From Saccharomonospora glauca K62 (GTDB lineage: Bacteria > Actinomycetota > Actinomycetes > Mycobacteriales > Pseudonocardiaceae), in the NCBI RefSeq assembly GCF_000243395.2, contig NZ_CM001484.1, positions 3,094,524 through 3,158,523 of the forward strand: DNA of 64,000 bases, written 5' to 3'. The translations under genes and the position numbers were made by a program. How positions within the stretch are numbered: position 1 is the first letter of the stretch; each line of letters starts with the position of its first letter. Of this stretch, positions 1 through 8,225 are shown piece by piece. The notes beneath the pieces are model-generated. The model saw only the letters and a list, made by a program, of their open reading frames with translations, ran no database searches and had not been told where the DNA came from.

Positions 1-60
1 CATCCTCGCCTTGCCTTGGCCGGTCGTTTCCTCATCCTCGCCTTGCCTTGGCCGGTCGTT
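1..60. repeat. Two-copy 32-bp direct repeat
   Basis: A 28-base word at 1-28 recurs exactly at 33-60, separated by four bases, giving a 32-bp period. The left window edge cuts the array, so more copies may lie outside. It sits upstream of the CadC-type regulator and has no visible coding role. Confidence 0.7.
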
Positions 61-126
61 GGCCGCTCGAGCCCGAACCCTATACGTGCTCGCCCGAACA
101 TATTGACGCGCGTTAGTTTGAGCCTC

Positions 127-489
127 ATGAGTGTTGACCGGTGTGAGCTGCTGTGTATCGACTTCGACCATGCGGAGAGCTTGCGTGCGGCGCTTCCGGA
201 GGCCGACCCGCTCGACCGGCAGGCGACACGCTTGCGTGCGTTGGGCGACCCGACCCGGCTGCGGATCGCGCATGCCCTGCTGGTCGGAACCGAGCTGTGT
301 GTGTGCGATCTGGCCTGGATCGTCGGCTCATCGCAAGGACTGGTGTCACACCACCTGCGTCAGCTGCGCGCAGCGGGACTGGTGAGCTCGCGCCGGGACG
401 GCAAGCTGGTGATGTATCGGCTCGCGCCCTCGGGGGAGCAGTTGCTGTCGGCGACCACGGCGCCCGAGGTGGAGGCGGATCCGGTATGA
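127..489 (+). CDS. cadC: CadC-type ArsR-family Cd/Pb/Zn-responsive repressor
   Basis: A 120-residue winged-helix repressor of the ArsR/SmtB family, expected to bind its own promoter and leave it on binding soft metals. Four cysteines lie at residues 6, 10, 58 and 60 (motif ELCVCDL). This closely matches the N-terminal pair and alpha-3 CxC pair of the staphylococcal CadC site. The recognition helix is around residues 68-82 (SSQGLVSHHLRQL). The ATG at 127 is preferred because the family N-terminus begins there; the frame stays open upstream to 16. An 8-bp palindrome ACGCGCGT at 106-113 could be part of an operator. No complete efflux gene follows, which is odd for cadC; only an 18-codon frame overlaps its stop. 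Confidence 0.85.
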   Translation: MSVDRCELLCIDFDHAESLRAALPEADPLDRQATRLRALGDPTRLRIAHALLVGTELCVCDLAWIVGSSQGLVSHHLRQLRAAGLVSSRRDGKLVMYRLAPSGEQLLSATTAPEVEADPV

Positions 490-542
490 GCGTGGACTGC
501 TGCGGCACCGACGCCGCCTCCTGTAACCACGACCAACGATGA
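486..542 (+). CDS. Tiny Cys-rich frame overlapping cadC (metal peptide or fossil 5' end of an efflux ATPase)
   Basis: The ATG at 486 overlaps the cadC stop (ATGA), the usual sign of translational coupling. The 18-residue product, MSVDCCGTDAASCNHDQR, has three cysteines and one histidine. The P1B ATPase at 2865 begins with a similar stretch (SDACGCGSDE). This could therefore be the stump of a lost cadA that once followed cadC. An independent metal-binding peptide cannot be excluded. Only the overlap and the composition support it. Confidence 0.3.
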   Translation: MSVDCCGTDAASCNHDQR

Positions 543-558
543 GCAGGCTCGACGTCGG

Positions 559-1467
559 TCAGTGAGGTGCTGCGCCGGGCTTTACCTGGGGCAGTGGGTT
601 TGTGTGTGGCTGGTCGGTGGTGCAAGCCCCGCTGGGGCGGAAGGGTTCGGCGAGTTGGGCGAGGTAGCCGTTGGGGTAGTGCGGTTTGGCGGCCATGCCG
701 AGGTCGTCGCTGGTGAAGCGACGTTCGGGGTCGTAGGAGTAGGTGCGGAGTAGGTGGTCCCAGATCAGGGTGAACAGCCCGAAGTTGACGTCGCCGATGC
801 CGGCCCATTTCAGGTGGTGGAAGCGGTGGGCTTGGTTGAGGGCGAGCACGGCGCGCAGGGGGCCGACTCGGTAGTCGACGTTGGAGTGCTGGAGGAGCAG
901 TTGGACCGCGACGCAGAGGGCGAGGGCGTAGGCGACGCTGGTCGGCAGGCCGAGCAGGATCAGGGGGGCGACTCCGGCGGCGGTTTCGATGGTCTGGTGG
1001 AGGGGGTGTTTCATCAGTCCGTTGAAGCCGTAGGCGCGTTTGACGCTGTGGTGCACGGCGTGAAACCGCCACAGGGCGGGGATTTTGTGGCTGGCCAGGC
1101 GGACCAGGGTGATGCCGAGGTCGGCCACGAGTACCGCGATGAGCACCTGCACGAGGAAAGGCCAGTCATGGGGCCAGACGCCGTCGATCGAGGCGATGGC
1201 GGTGAGAATCGGCAGGGCGGCGACGCTACCGAGGGTGACGGTTTCGTTGACCGCGGCGTGGAGGGCGTCGCGTCGGCTGTCGTCGTGTGAGGTGTTCCAG
1301 TCTTGCCGATAGGGCAGGACGCGCTCGGCGGCGAAGGAGCTTGCGATGGCCAGCAGCAGGCCGAGAAGCCAGAGTTTGTGGCCGCCGGAGGAGAGGATGG
1401 CGATGCCGGTGCCGTTGATGGCCAGGAGCATGAAGGGCACGTAACCGTATCGGATCAGTGTGCGCAT
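559..1467 (-). CDS. Sterol desaturase / fatty acid hydroxylase family membrane protein
   Basis: A 302-residue integral membrane protein with the histidine clusters of the di-iron fatty acid hydroxylase superfamily: FHAVHH near residue 136 and HRFHH near residue 216, plus further histidines between them (KHPLHQ). Several hydrophobic segments flank the clusters, as in C-5 sterol desaturases and bacterial lipid hydroxylases. The substrate cannot be read from sequence; a membrane lipid or carotenoid is plausible. It lies 48 nt downstream of the AraC-family gene on the same strand, so the two are likely co-transcribed. It faces cadC convergently. Confidence 0.85.
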   Translation of the reverse strand: MRTLIRYGYVPFMLLAINGTGIAILSSGGHKLWLLGLLLAIASSFAAERVLPYRQDWNTSHDDSRRDALHAAVNETVTLGSVAALPILTAIASIDGVWPHDWPFLVQVLIAVLVADLGITLVRLASHKIPALWRFHAVHHSVKRAYGFNGLMKHPLHQTIETAAGVAPLILLGLPTSVAYALALCVAVQLLLQHSNVDYRVGPLRAVLALNQAHRFHHLKWAGIGDVNFGLFTLIWDHLLRTYSYDPERRFTSDDLGMAAKPHYPNGYLAQLAEPFRPSGACTTDQPHTNPLPQVKPGAAPH

Positions 1468-1515
1468 GCTGCTGAGCGTGGCGGCTGAGGACCCCGTGTG
1501 GCTTGAACAAACTCG

Positions 1516-2286
1516 CTAACCACTCACAGCGCGCCGCCGGTGCCAGTGCACGGCCCGGGCCAACCCTGACGGGGCCAGGCCGAACATCTCGTGGCAGACC
1601 CGGGTGAGGTGGGCGCTGTCGGCGAACCCGGCGGCGTGGGCGGCCTCGGTGAGTGTGCCGCCTAGCCGGGCGTGATCGATCGCGCGCTGCAAGCGCGCCC
1701 ACCGCACATACGCGCGAAACGGCAAGCCGAGTTCGTCACTGAACAGGTGACCGAGTCGACTGGCCGAGATCCCCACGGCCGCGGCGAGCCGTTCCAGACG
1801 GACAGACTGGTCGAGCATGGTGGGTAACACCGCGATCGCCTGCCGCAGCGCGGGGTGCAACGACACTGGGGCAGGCGCGCCCGCCGGAGCCAGCGTGGCG
1901 AGAACCTGGTCGACCATCCCGCTGGCGGAGTCACCGACGGCGAGGCTGGTGTCGAGCAGCGGCTGCGCCGCGGATGCCCACGCGGCCACGGAGCCGACCG
2001 GCAACCCGGTGCGCCGTACCCGCGCGGTCAACGCCTGGCCCAGCGCCCCATCAGCATCAACCCACGCCAGCACACCCGCCGCGCCACCAGCGATCTCGTG
2101 TTCGGCCCCGGAGGGAATCACCGCCGCACGGCCCCGCCATTCGGCACCAGATCCGTCACACAGCCACACGAGTTCCTCGGTGGCCAGCACGAGCTGCACC
2201 GCCGCGTGCCGGTGCCGGTGCGCGTCGCCTACCTGACCGGCGTAAACCAACCGACCCGGCCGCAAAGCCACGGTGCCCTGCCACAT
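1516..2286 (-). CDS. AraC-family transcriptional regulator
   Basis: 256 residues. The N-terminal half looks like a cupin-type sensing domain (histidine-rich start GDAHRHRHAAVQLVL, then beta-rich sequence). The C-terminal ~100 residues carry two helix-turn-helix motifs typical of AraC/XylS (RLERLAAAVGISASRLGHLF; the second in TLTEAAHAAGFADSAHLTRVC). The ATG at 2286 is preferred because GGAG lies six bases upstream; a GTG at 2331 would add 15 residues. It probably controls the adjoining hydroxylase gene. Diverges from the cmtR-like gene. Confidence 0.85.
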   Translation of the reverse strand: MWQGTVALRPGRLVYAGQVGDAHRHRHAAVQLVLATEELVWLCDGSGAEWRGRAAVIPSGAEHEIAGGAAGVLAWVDADGALGQALTARVRRTGLPVGSVAAWASAAQPLLDTSLAVGDSASGMVDQVLATLAPAGAPAPVSLHPALRQAIAVLPTMLDQSVRLERLAAAVGISASRLGHLFSDELGLPFRAYVRWARLQRAIDHARLGGTLTEAAHAAGFADSAHLTRVCHEMFGLAPSGLARAVHWHRRRAVSG

Positions 2287-2457
2287 CGTCAGCTCCGCGG
2301 CGTGCGGCCGGCACACGGCGCGGCGGACCACACCGCCCGCTCACCGACGGCGGCCACGGTCGCCCAGTGGCTGGCGGCGTCGGGCCCGAGAGTTCCCCGG
2401 CACGGTCTCGACCTGACTGGTTGATCGCCGAACCTCGATTCCATCATTTCTCCCTGC

Positions 2458-2477
2458 TATCATCGCCGTATGGCGAT
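2458..2477 (+). promoter_or_regulatory. Putative leaderless start with overlapping palindromic operator
   Basis: TATCAT at 2458-2463 resembles a -10 box and ends six bases before the ATG at 2470, so the transcript may start at the start codon. The palindrome ATCGCC-GTAT-GGCGAT at 2462-2477 overlaps both. Such a site would let the ArsR protein block RNA polymerase directly. No good -35 box is visible. Confidence 0.45.
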
Positions 2478-2868
2478 AAATACTAGGGACGGATGTCTCG
2501 CAGCGAGTGCGGTGGGTGCGGGCCTGGATCCCGCGGTCGCGTTGTTTCACAGCCTCTCGGACGCCACCCGGTTGGCGATCGTGCAGCGCCTGAGCGGTGG
2601 GGAGGCCCGGGTCGCCGACCTGATCGCTGAACTGGGGCTGGCGCAGTCGACGGTGTCGGCGCATGTGGCGTGCCTGCGGGACTGCGGGCTGGTGGTGGGC
2701 CGCCCGCAGGGTCGGCAGGTGTTCTACAGCCTGGCCCGCCCGGAGCTGATGGACCTGCTGGCCTCGGCTGAGACGCTGCTGGCCGCGACCGGCAACGCGG
2801 TGGCGCTGTGCCCGACCTACGGCACCGACACCACCGGCGACACCGAGAACGAGGAGGTCGTGCGGTGA
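2470..2868 (+). CDS. cmtR: CmtR-type ArsR-family Cd/Pb-sensing repressor
   Basis: 132 residues. The recognition region reads STVSAHVACLRDCGLVVG. Its two cysteines fall where mycobacterial CmtR carries its Cys57/Cys61 ligands, and a third cysteine near residue 116 (ALCPTYG) corresponds to Cys102. This is a different metal site from the upstream cadC product, so the island carries two sensor types. The ATG at 2470 lacks a Shine-Dalgarno and may be leaderless; a GTG at 2512 is the alternative. Its stop overlaps the GTG of the P-type ATPase, giving a cmtR-ATPase-lspA operon comparable to cmtR-ctpG in mycobacteria. Confidence 0.8.
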   Translation: MAINTRDGCLAASAVGAGLDPAVALFHSLSDATRLAIVQRLSGGEARVADLIAELGLAQSTVSAHVACLRDCGLVVGRPQGRQVFYSLARPELMDLLASAETLLAATGNAVALCPTYGTDTTGDTENEEVVR

Positions 2869-4838
2869 GCGACGCCTGCGGCTGCGGCAGCGACGAACCC
2901 CGCACCGGCGAGGAAGAAGAGCACGAACCGGAACGGCTCTGGCAGGTCACCGAACTGCGCTTCGCCGCGATCGCCGGGGTGCTGCTGATCGCCGGATACG
3001 CGGTGGAGTGGGCCGGAGCGGGCTCAACACTGGCGCTCGCCCTGAAAGCGCTGGCCTTGGTCGCCGGCGCCTACACCTTCGTGCCCTCCACGCTGAAGCG
3101 GCTGGTCAAGGGCAAGATCGGGGTCGGCACCCTGATGACCATCGCCGCGGTCGGCGCGGTGATCCTGGGTGAGGTCGGCGAGGCCGCGATGCTGGCCTTC
3201 CTGTTCTCCATCAGCGAGGGCCTGGAGGAATACTCCCTGGCCCGCACCCGCCGGGGCTTGCGGGCGCTGCTGTCCCTGGTCCCCGAGGAAGCCACGGTGC
3301 TGCGCGACGGCAGCGAGACCGTGGTGGCTCCCTCGGAGCTGCGGGTCGGGGACCGGATGCTGGTCAAACCCGGGGAGCGCATCGCCACCGACGGCGTGAT
3401 CCGCACCGGCCGCACCGCGCTGGACGTCTCCGCGATCACCGGCGAGTCCGTGCCGGTCGAAGCCAGTCCCGGCAGTGAGGTGTTCGCCGGGTCGATCAAC
3501 GGCACCGGCGTGCTGGAGGTCGAGGTCACCACCACCGCCGAGGACAACTCCCTGGCCCGGATCGTGCGGATCGTGGAGGCCGAGCAGTCCCGCAAGGGCG
3601 CCAGCCAGCGCCTGGCCGACCGCATCGCCAAACCCCTGGTACCCGGCGTCATGATCGCCGCCGCGCTCATCGCGGGCCTGGGCAGCTTGTTTGGCGACCC
3701 GGGCACTTGGATCGAACGCGCCCTGGTCGTGCTCGTGGCCGCTTCGCCGTGCGCGCTGGCGATCTCCATCCCCGTCACGGTCGTCGCCGCGATCGGCGCG
3801 GCCAGCAAGCACGGTGTGCTGGTCAAGGGCGGCGCCGCCCTAGAGGCCCTCGGCCGCGTGCGGGGGGTGGCGCTGGACAAGACCGGCACCCTGACCCGCA
3901 ACCAGCCTGCCGTGGTCGACGTCGCCACCACCGACGGGACCCCGCGCGAGCGGGTGCTGGAGCTGGCCGCGGCGCTGGAAGCCCGCAGCGAACACCCCCT
4001 GGCCCGCGCGATCCTCGCTGCCGTCGACGGCGAGACGATCACCCCCGCGGCCGAGGTGGAGGCGGTCACCGGCGCCGGGCTGACCGGCCAGCTCGACGGC
4101 CGCCCGGTGCGGCTGGGCCGCCCCGGCTGGCTGGAAGCCGGGCCGCTGGCCACCGACGTGCAGCGCATGCAGCAAGCCGGGTCCACCGCCGTGCTTGTTG
4201 AGGACGACGGCCGCGTGATCGGCGCGATCGCCGTCCGCGACGAACTGCGCCCCGAAGCCGCCGAGGTCATCACCCGGCTGCACTCCGGCGGCTACCACGT
4301 CGCCATGCTCACCGGCGACAACCACGCCACCGCCACCGCCCTGGCCACCGAAGCCGGCATCGACACCGTGCACGCCGAACTCCGCCCGGAGGACAAGGCC
4401 CGCATCATCAGCGAACTGGGCAGCCAGCGGTCGATGGCGATGGTCGGTGACGGTGTCAACGACGCCCCCGCCCTGGCCACCGCCGACCTGGGCATCGCCA
4501 TGGGCGCCATGGGCACCGACGTCGCGATCGAAACCGCCGACGTCGCCCTCATGGGCGAGGACCTGCGGCACCTGCCCCACACCCTCGACCACGCCCGCCG
4601 CGCCCGCCGGATCATGCTGCAGAACGTCGGACTCTCCCTCGGGTTGATCATCGCCTTGATGCCGCTGGCGCTGTTCGGGGTGCTCGGCCTGGCGGCGGTG
4701 GTGCTGGTGCACGAGGTGGCCGAGGTTGTGGTCATCGCCAACGGGGTGCGCGCCGGCCGCGCCAAGCCCTTGGCGATCACCCCCGGCGACCGGCAGGCGC
4801 CGCTGGTCCCCACTGCGGCGGTGGGGGCGTCCTCGTGA
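2865..4838 (+). CDS. Heavy-metal P1B-type ATPase (Cd/Zn/Pb/Co efflux)
   Basis: 657 residues, starting at a GTG that overlaps the cmtR stop. It pumps soft metal ions out of the cytoplasm using ATP. Visible motifs: actuator TGES, the transmembrane SPC motif at 294-296, phosphorylation DKTGTLT with Asp338, the SEHPLA motif, GDGVNDAPAL near 528 and HEVAEVVVIANG from 616. SPC instead of CPC, and no N-terminal HMA domain, point to the P1B-4-like/CtpG group. A short cysteine-rich N-terminus (DACGCG) remains. Its stop overlaps the lspA start by four bases. Names used elsewhere would be cadA or ctpG; the exact ion preference is inferred. Confidence 0.93.
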   Translation: MSDACGCGSDEPRTGEEEEHEPERLWQVTELRFAAIAGVLLIAGYAVEWAGAGSTLALALKALALVAGAYTFVPSTLKRLVKGKIGVGTLMTIAAVGAVILGEVGEAAMLAFLFSISEGLEEYSLARTRRGLRALLSLVPEEATVLRDGSETVVAPSELRVGDRMLVKPGERIATDGVIRTGRTALDVSAITGESVPVEASPGSEVFAGSINGTGVLEVEVTTTAEDNSLARIVRIVEAEQSRKGASQRLADRIAKPLVPGVMIAAALIAGLGSLFGDPGTWIERALVVLVAASPCALAISIPVTVVAAIGAASKHGVLVKGGAALEALGRVRGVALDKTGTLTRNQPAVVDVATTDGTPRERVLELAAALEARSEHPLARAILAAVDGETITPAAEVEAVTGAGLTGQLDGRPVRLGRPGWLEAGPLATDVQRMQQAGSTAVLVEDDGRVIGAIAVRDELRPEAAEVITRLHSGGYHVAMLTGDNHATATALATEAGIDTVHAELRPEDKARIISELGSQRSMAMVGDGVNDAPALATADLGIAMGAMGTDVAIETADVALMGEDLRHLPHTLDHARRARRIMLQNVGLSLGLIIALMPLALFGVLGLAAVVLVHEVAEVVVIANGVRAGRAKPLAITPGDRQAPLVPTAAVGASS

Positions 4839-5338
4839 CCACCGGTCACCCCGCCCCCGCCACACGGGCACCCCGTGCACGACTCGCGCTGATCGGCGCG
4901 GTAGTCGTGCTGGCCGCGCTCGACCTGGGCCTGAAAGCCTGGGCCGAGCGCGGCCTGACCGACGGCCAGGCGGTGGATCTCGGGATCATCCAGCTGCGGC
5001 TGGCGTTCAACCCCGGTGTCGCGTTCAGCCTTGGCGACACCCTGCCCGCCTGGGTCGTGCTCACCGTGACCGGGTTGATCACCGCCGGGCTGGGCGTGTT
5101 CGCCTGGCGCACGACCCGCACCGCCACCCTGGCCCTGTCGGCGGCATTGGCGATGATGCTGGCCGGCGCGCTAGCCAACTTCATCGACCGTGTCGCCGAC
5201 GGCGTCGTGACCGACTACCTGCACACCGGCTGGTTCCCCACCTTCAACGGCGCCGACGTGCTCATCACCCTCGGCGCGATCGCCCTCGTGCTCGCCACTA
5301 TGCACGCCGAACGCACGGTCGAGACCGGTTCGGGGTGA
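4835..5338 (+). CDS. lspA: Signal peptidase II (lipoprotein signal peptidase), metal-operon copy
   Basis: 167-residue aspartic protease of the membrane that cleaves prolipoprotein signal peptides. It has four hydrophobic segments, the family motif NPGVAFSLG at 59-67, and the catalytic aspartates at 118 (ANFIDR) and 141 (FNGAD). The GTG start overlaps the ATPase stop by four bases, so it is part of the efflux operon. lspA next to a Pb/Cd ATPase recurs in metal resistance islands (for example pbrC beside pbrA). A truncated relative lies at 12133. Confidence 0.92.
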   Translation: MTTGHPAPATRAPRARLALIGAVVVLAALDLGLKAWAERGLTDGQAVDLGIIQLRLAFNPGVAFSLGDTLPAWVVLTVTGLITAGLGVFAWRTTRTATLALSAALAMMLAGALANFIDRVADGVVTDYLHTGWFPTFNGADVLITLGAIALVLATMHAERTVETGSG

Positions 5339-5933
5339 TCAGCTAGGACACAGCAAGGTGAGACGCGTCTGGTCCGCCGTGGGCTCGCGCGCTGGCTGGC
5401 CTGGTTCATCGTGGCTTGGGACGTCATTGTCATCCGCATCCAGCCGCTCCTGCGCACGACCTCGACGAGAGGGTGCTGGCCCGGCCCGACGCCTTGCCCG
5501 TGTAGCGACCCGCTGCCTGGGCTGCGGGTCCAAGGTCGCACTGCCGGCACCCTCACCTTCACCACCCCGACAGGCGAGCGGGTCACGATCGCTCCGCTCG
5601 TGCTCGGCTCGCTGATCGACCGCATCCCCGGGGGCTGAGATGTTCCTACTCGTGCAGACCACACCGAACAGCTTGCGGTTGCACACGGCGGCCGGCGCCG
5701 ATGCCGACCCGGGTGTGGCAGGCGGTGAGCAGCCAGTTCAGCCCTTGCCGCCACTTCGACGACGTCACCGTGGAAGGCGTCGAGCAACGGGCGCAGCAGT
5801 CACCTGGCGGCGAGTACCGCAGGATCGTCCCGCTCCGGTGAACAACCGCCGCGAGCGTCGGGCGAGCTTGCACGTCGGTGGTGTCCGCAGTGCGGGGGTG
5901 TGGGTCAGGCACCGCCGACCAGCCTTTACCCTC
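5339..5933. other. Intergenic stretch without a convincing gene
   Basis: About 595 bases between lspA and a small secreted-protein gene. Reading on in the lspA frame after its stop gives a short peptide-like stretch (ARWLAWFIVAWDVIVIRI). Another frame at 5687-5830 gives VWQAVSSQFSPCRHFDD before a stop. Neither has a clear start, ribosome site or recognised family. I read this as decayed DNA of the island. Confidence 0.4.
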
Positions 5934-6440
5934 ATGCTCGTGCCTGACGGAACGAGCGCCCCAAGGGCCGTGCGAGCTGGCCTCGCGCGGCTCGTCGCCG
6001 TGCTCGCCGCGCTCACCTTGGTGGCACTGCTGCAAGGCGCCCTGTGCGGCAACGCGACGGCGATGGCAACGCCCTGCACCCCGGTGCTCGTCTCGGATGC
6101 TGAGCACAGCAGTGGCAGCACCCCGGTGCACTCCGCACCACAGCCCGCCGCGGACACAACCGGCGACTGCGTGTCGCTCTTGCTGTCGGGCAACCACCTT
6201 CCAGCGCCAACGCAGCCTGCCGCATGGGCCGCCCCGGCCGACACCACGGGATCACCAAATGATCTCGGTGGTGTTGTCGGACTGTGCCTGGCCATGCTGG
6301 CGGTGCTGTTCCTACTCGTCTGGCTGCTGCGGCCCGGCGCGGTCACCGCGCCACCACCGCCGACAACCCCGACGCGATTCGCGCACCGGACACGTACCGG
6401 CGCTCCCCGGCTTTCGCAACTCTGCGTCCTGCGCACGTAG
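5934..6440 (+). CDS. Small exported/membrane protein of unknown function
   Basis: 168 residues. A hydrophobic helix near residues 18-36 (LARLVAVLAALTLVALLQG) looks like a signal or anchor. It is followed by a Ser/Pro/Thr-rich stretch with several cysteines, then a second helix near 112-131 (LCLAMLAVLFLLVWLL) and a basic tail. No family is recognised. The frame is open further upstream, but the ATG at 5934 places the hydrophobic helix at a normal distance. It lies about 100 bases upstream of the thioredoxin-like lipoprotein, so a cell-envelope role in the same module is plausible but unproven. Confidence 0.55.
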   Translation: MLVPDGTSAPRAVRAGLARLVAVLAALTLVALLQGALCGNATAMATPCTPVLVSDAEHSSGSTPVHSAPQPAADTTGDCVSLLLSGNHLPAPTQPAAWAAPADTTGSPNDLGGVVGLCLAMLAVLFLLVWLLRPGAVTAPPPPTTPTRFAHRTRTGAPRLSQLCVLRT

Positions 6441-6545
6441 ACGACTCCACGCACGTCCCCACCCTGTCCAGGCAGGACATGCGGTGTCTGACGTCGAGTC
6501 GTTGGCCACGTTTGGCCTGCCCAGGTCGCCCGGAGGTACCTTCCC

Positions 6546-7259
6546 GTGAATCCTTTCCGTATAGCCGTCTTGTCACGCCGACGGCGGTCCGCCACCATGC
6601 GGTGCGCTCCCAGCCGCACGCCCCGTCGCCACTCTCAGCACTGGCGCACTAAGTTCCGCCGCAGGATTACCGGAGCCACCGCCGCTGTCGTTTTGGTGGT
6701 GGCCAGTGGCTGCGGCCCCGCAACCACTGGCAGCAGCTTCGAGTTCGCCTCCCCCGGCGGCCAGACCAAGATCTTCTATGATCCTCCCGAGCAGCGCGGA
6801 GCGGTGCAGCTGTCCGGGGAAAGCCTGACCGAGCCGGGCCGCGAGTTGTCCCTATCGCAATACGCGGGCAAGGTTGTGGTGCTCAACGTGTGGGGCTCTT
6901 GGTGCGGACCCTGCCGTACCGAGGCCGATGACCTGGAAACGGTCTATGCCAAAACCAAGGACAGCGGGGTGCAGTTCCTCGGCGTCAACGTCCGCGACGA
7001 CCGCAGCGCCGCCCAGGACTTCATGACCAACTTCAAGGTCAGCTATCCCTCGCTGTACGACCCGGCCGGCCGGTCGCTGCTGGCGTTGAAGGGCTTCCCC
7101 CGCAGCGTGGTGCCCGCCACGATCATCCTCGACCGCAAGCACCGGGTGGCGGCGGTGTTCCTGACCGCTCTGCTGGAGTCCGACCTGCTGCCCGTGGTGC
7201 AGCGCATCGCCGCCGAACAACCAGCCGCCTCATCACCCACCACAGGGGGTCGGCCGTGA
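6546..7259 (+). CDS. TlpA/ResA-like thioredoxin-fold lipoprotein
   Basis: 237 residues, membrane-anchored thiol-disulfide reductase. The GTG start is supported by GGAGG at 6533-6537. A long basic n-region leads to a hydrophobic stretch and lipobox VASGC with Cys56. The thioredoxin-like domain has active-site WCGPC (Cys120, Cys123) inside the VWGSWCGPC motif and the usual downstream cis-Pro region (FPRSVVPATIIL). It most likely receives electrons from the CcdA protein encoded next, whose GTG overlaps this stop by four bases. As a lipoprotein it would need the lspA and lnt enzymes encoded nearby. Confidence 0.9.
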   Translation: MNPFRIAVLSRRRRSATMRCAPSRTPRRHSQHWRTKFRRRITGATAAVVLVVASGCGPATTGSSFEFASPGGQTKIFYDPPEQRGAVQLSGESLTEPGRELSLSQYAGKVVVLNVWGSWCGPCRTEADDLETVYAKTKDSGVQFLGVNVRDDRSAAQDFMTNFKVSYPSLYDPAGRSLLALKGFPRSVVPATIILDRKHRVAAVFLTALLESDLLPVVQRIAAEQPAASSPTTGGRP

Positions 7260-8035
7260 CTCTCACCGACCTGGCCATCACGGGACCGCTGCTGCTGGCC
7301 GCGTTGGTGGCCTTCGCCGCCGGCGCCGTCTCCTTCGCCTCACCCTGCATCATCCCCCTCGTTCCCGGCTACCTGGCCTACCTGGCCGGACTGGTCGGCG
7401 CCGAGGCACCTGCGGTGCACGAGGCCGAAACGGCCGCGCGCCGCCGTGACCGCTGGCGGGTCGCCGGCGCGGCTCTGCTGTTCGTGCTTGGCTTCACCAT
7501 CGTGTTCGGCGCGGCCGTGCTCACCGTGCTCGGCGTGTCGGATGCGTTGCTGGCCAACGAACCACTCTTGCAACGCATCGGCGGCGTGGTCACCATCGCC
7601 ATGGGCCTGGCCTTCCTCGGCCTCATCCCCGCCCTGCAGCGCGACATCCGGCTGCGCCACCGTCCCCAGCACGGCCTGTGGGGTGCACCTGTGCTCGGCG
7701 CGGTCTTCGGCCTGGGCTGGACCCCCTGCCTGGGACCAACCCTGGCCGGTGTCATCGCACTGGCCAGCGGCACCGAGGCCGGACCACCGATCTGGCGCGG
7801 TGTCCTCCTCGTACTGGCCTACTGCCTCGGCCTCGGCCTGCCGTTCGTACTGCTCGCGGTGAGCGCCCGCTGGGCGGTCACCACCGCCGGATGGCTTCGC
7901 CGACACACCAGGGCTGTCCAGATCACCGGCGGGGTCCTGCTGCTTTGCGTCGGTGTACTGCTGGTGACCGGCCTGTGGGCCGACCTGGTCGCCGTGCTAC
8001 GCGGCCCCATCGCCGGATTCACCACCCCGCTCTAA
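7256..8035 (+). CDS. ccdA: CcdA/DsbD-type transmembrane electron transporter
   Basis: 259 residues with about six transmembrane helices. It moves reducing equivalents from cytoplasmic thioredoxin to extracytoplasmic thioredoxin-like proteins. The paired cysteine motifs typical of the family are visible: SFASPCIIPLVPGYLAYLAG near residues 24-43, and GLGWTPCLGPTLAGV near 152-166. The start overlaps the TlpA-like gene, so the two form a redox pair. A VKOR fragment follows, suggesting that the module once had an oxidative arm. Confidence 0.92.
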   Translation: MTLTDLAITGPLLLAALVAFAAGAVSFASPCIIPLVPGYLAYLAGLVGAEAPAVHEAETAARRRDRWRVAGAALLFVLGFTIVFGAAVLTVLGVSDALLANEPLLQRIGGVVTIAMGLAFLGLIPALQRDIRLRHRPQHGLWGAPVLGAVFGLGWTPCLGPTLAGVIALASGTEAGPPIWRGVLLVLAYCLGLGLPFVLLAVSARWAVTTAGWLRRHTRAVQITGGVLLLCVGVLLVTGLWADLVAVLRGPIAGFTTPL

Positions 8036-8089
8036 CACCCAGCGGCCCGAATTCTTGAAGGAACGGTGTGCCCATGACCCGGAACATGA

Positions 8090-8225
8090 AAGCTTCGTCG
8101 GGCCATCCTCAGCTGTGGCACCATGTGCACTCCACAAGCCGAAATATTCGGATTTCCCAACCCCAACCCGCTGCTCGGAATCGCCGGTTTCGCCGTCGCC
8201 ACCACCACTGGAGCCGTGCTGTTAT
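8090..8225 (+). pseudogene. Fragment of a vitamin K epoxide reductase (VKOR) family gene
   Basis: The frame through 8123 reads AILSCGTMCTPQAEIFGFPN followed by PLLGIAGFAV. This matches the characteristic VKOR stretch around the loop cysteine and the second helix (LSCGS..PQAEVFGFPNPLIGIAGF in intact homologues, from memory). A stop at 8087-8089 cuts the N-terminus. The frame runs into a terminator hairpin, so the CxxC active site and the remaining helices are missing. It is a fossil of a disulfide-forming enzyme in the ccdA/tlpA module. Confidence 0.65.

Noticed and set aside
3840-4880. Long minus-strand open frame opposite the P-type ATPase
   Set aside because: Glycine/valine/histidine-rich translation is a typical shadow of high-GC coding DNA on the opposite strand.
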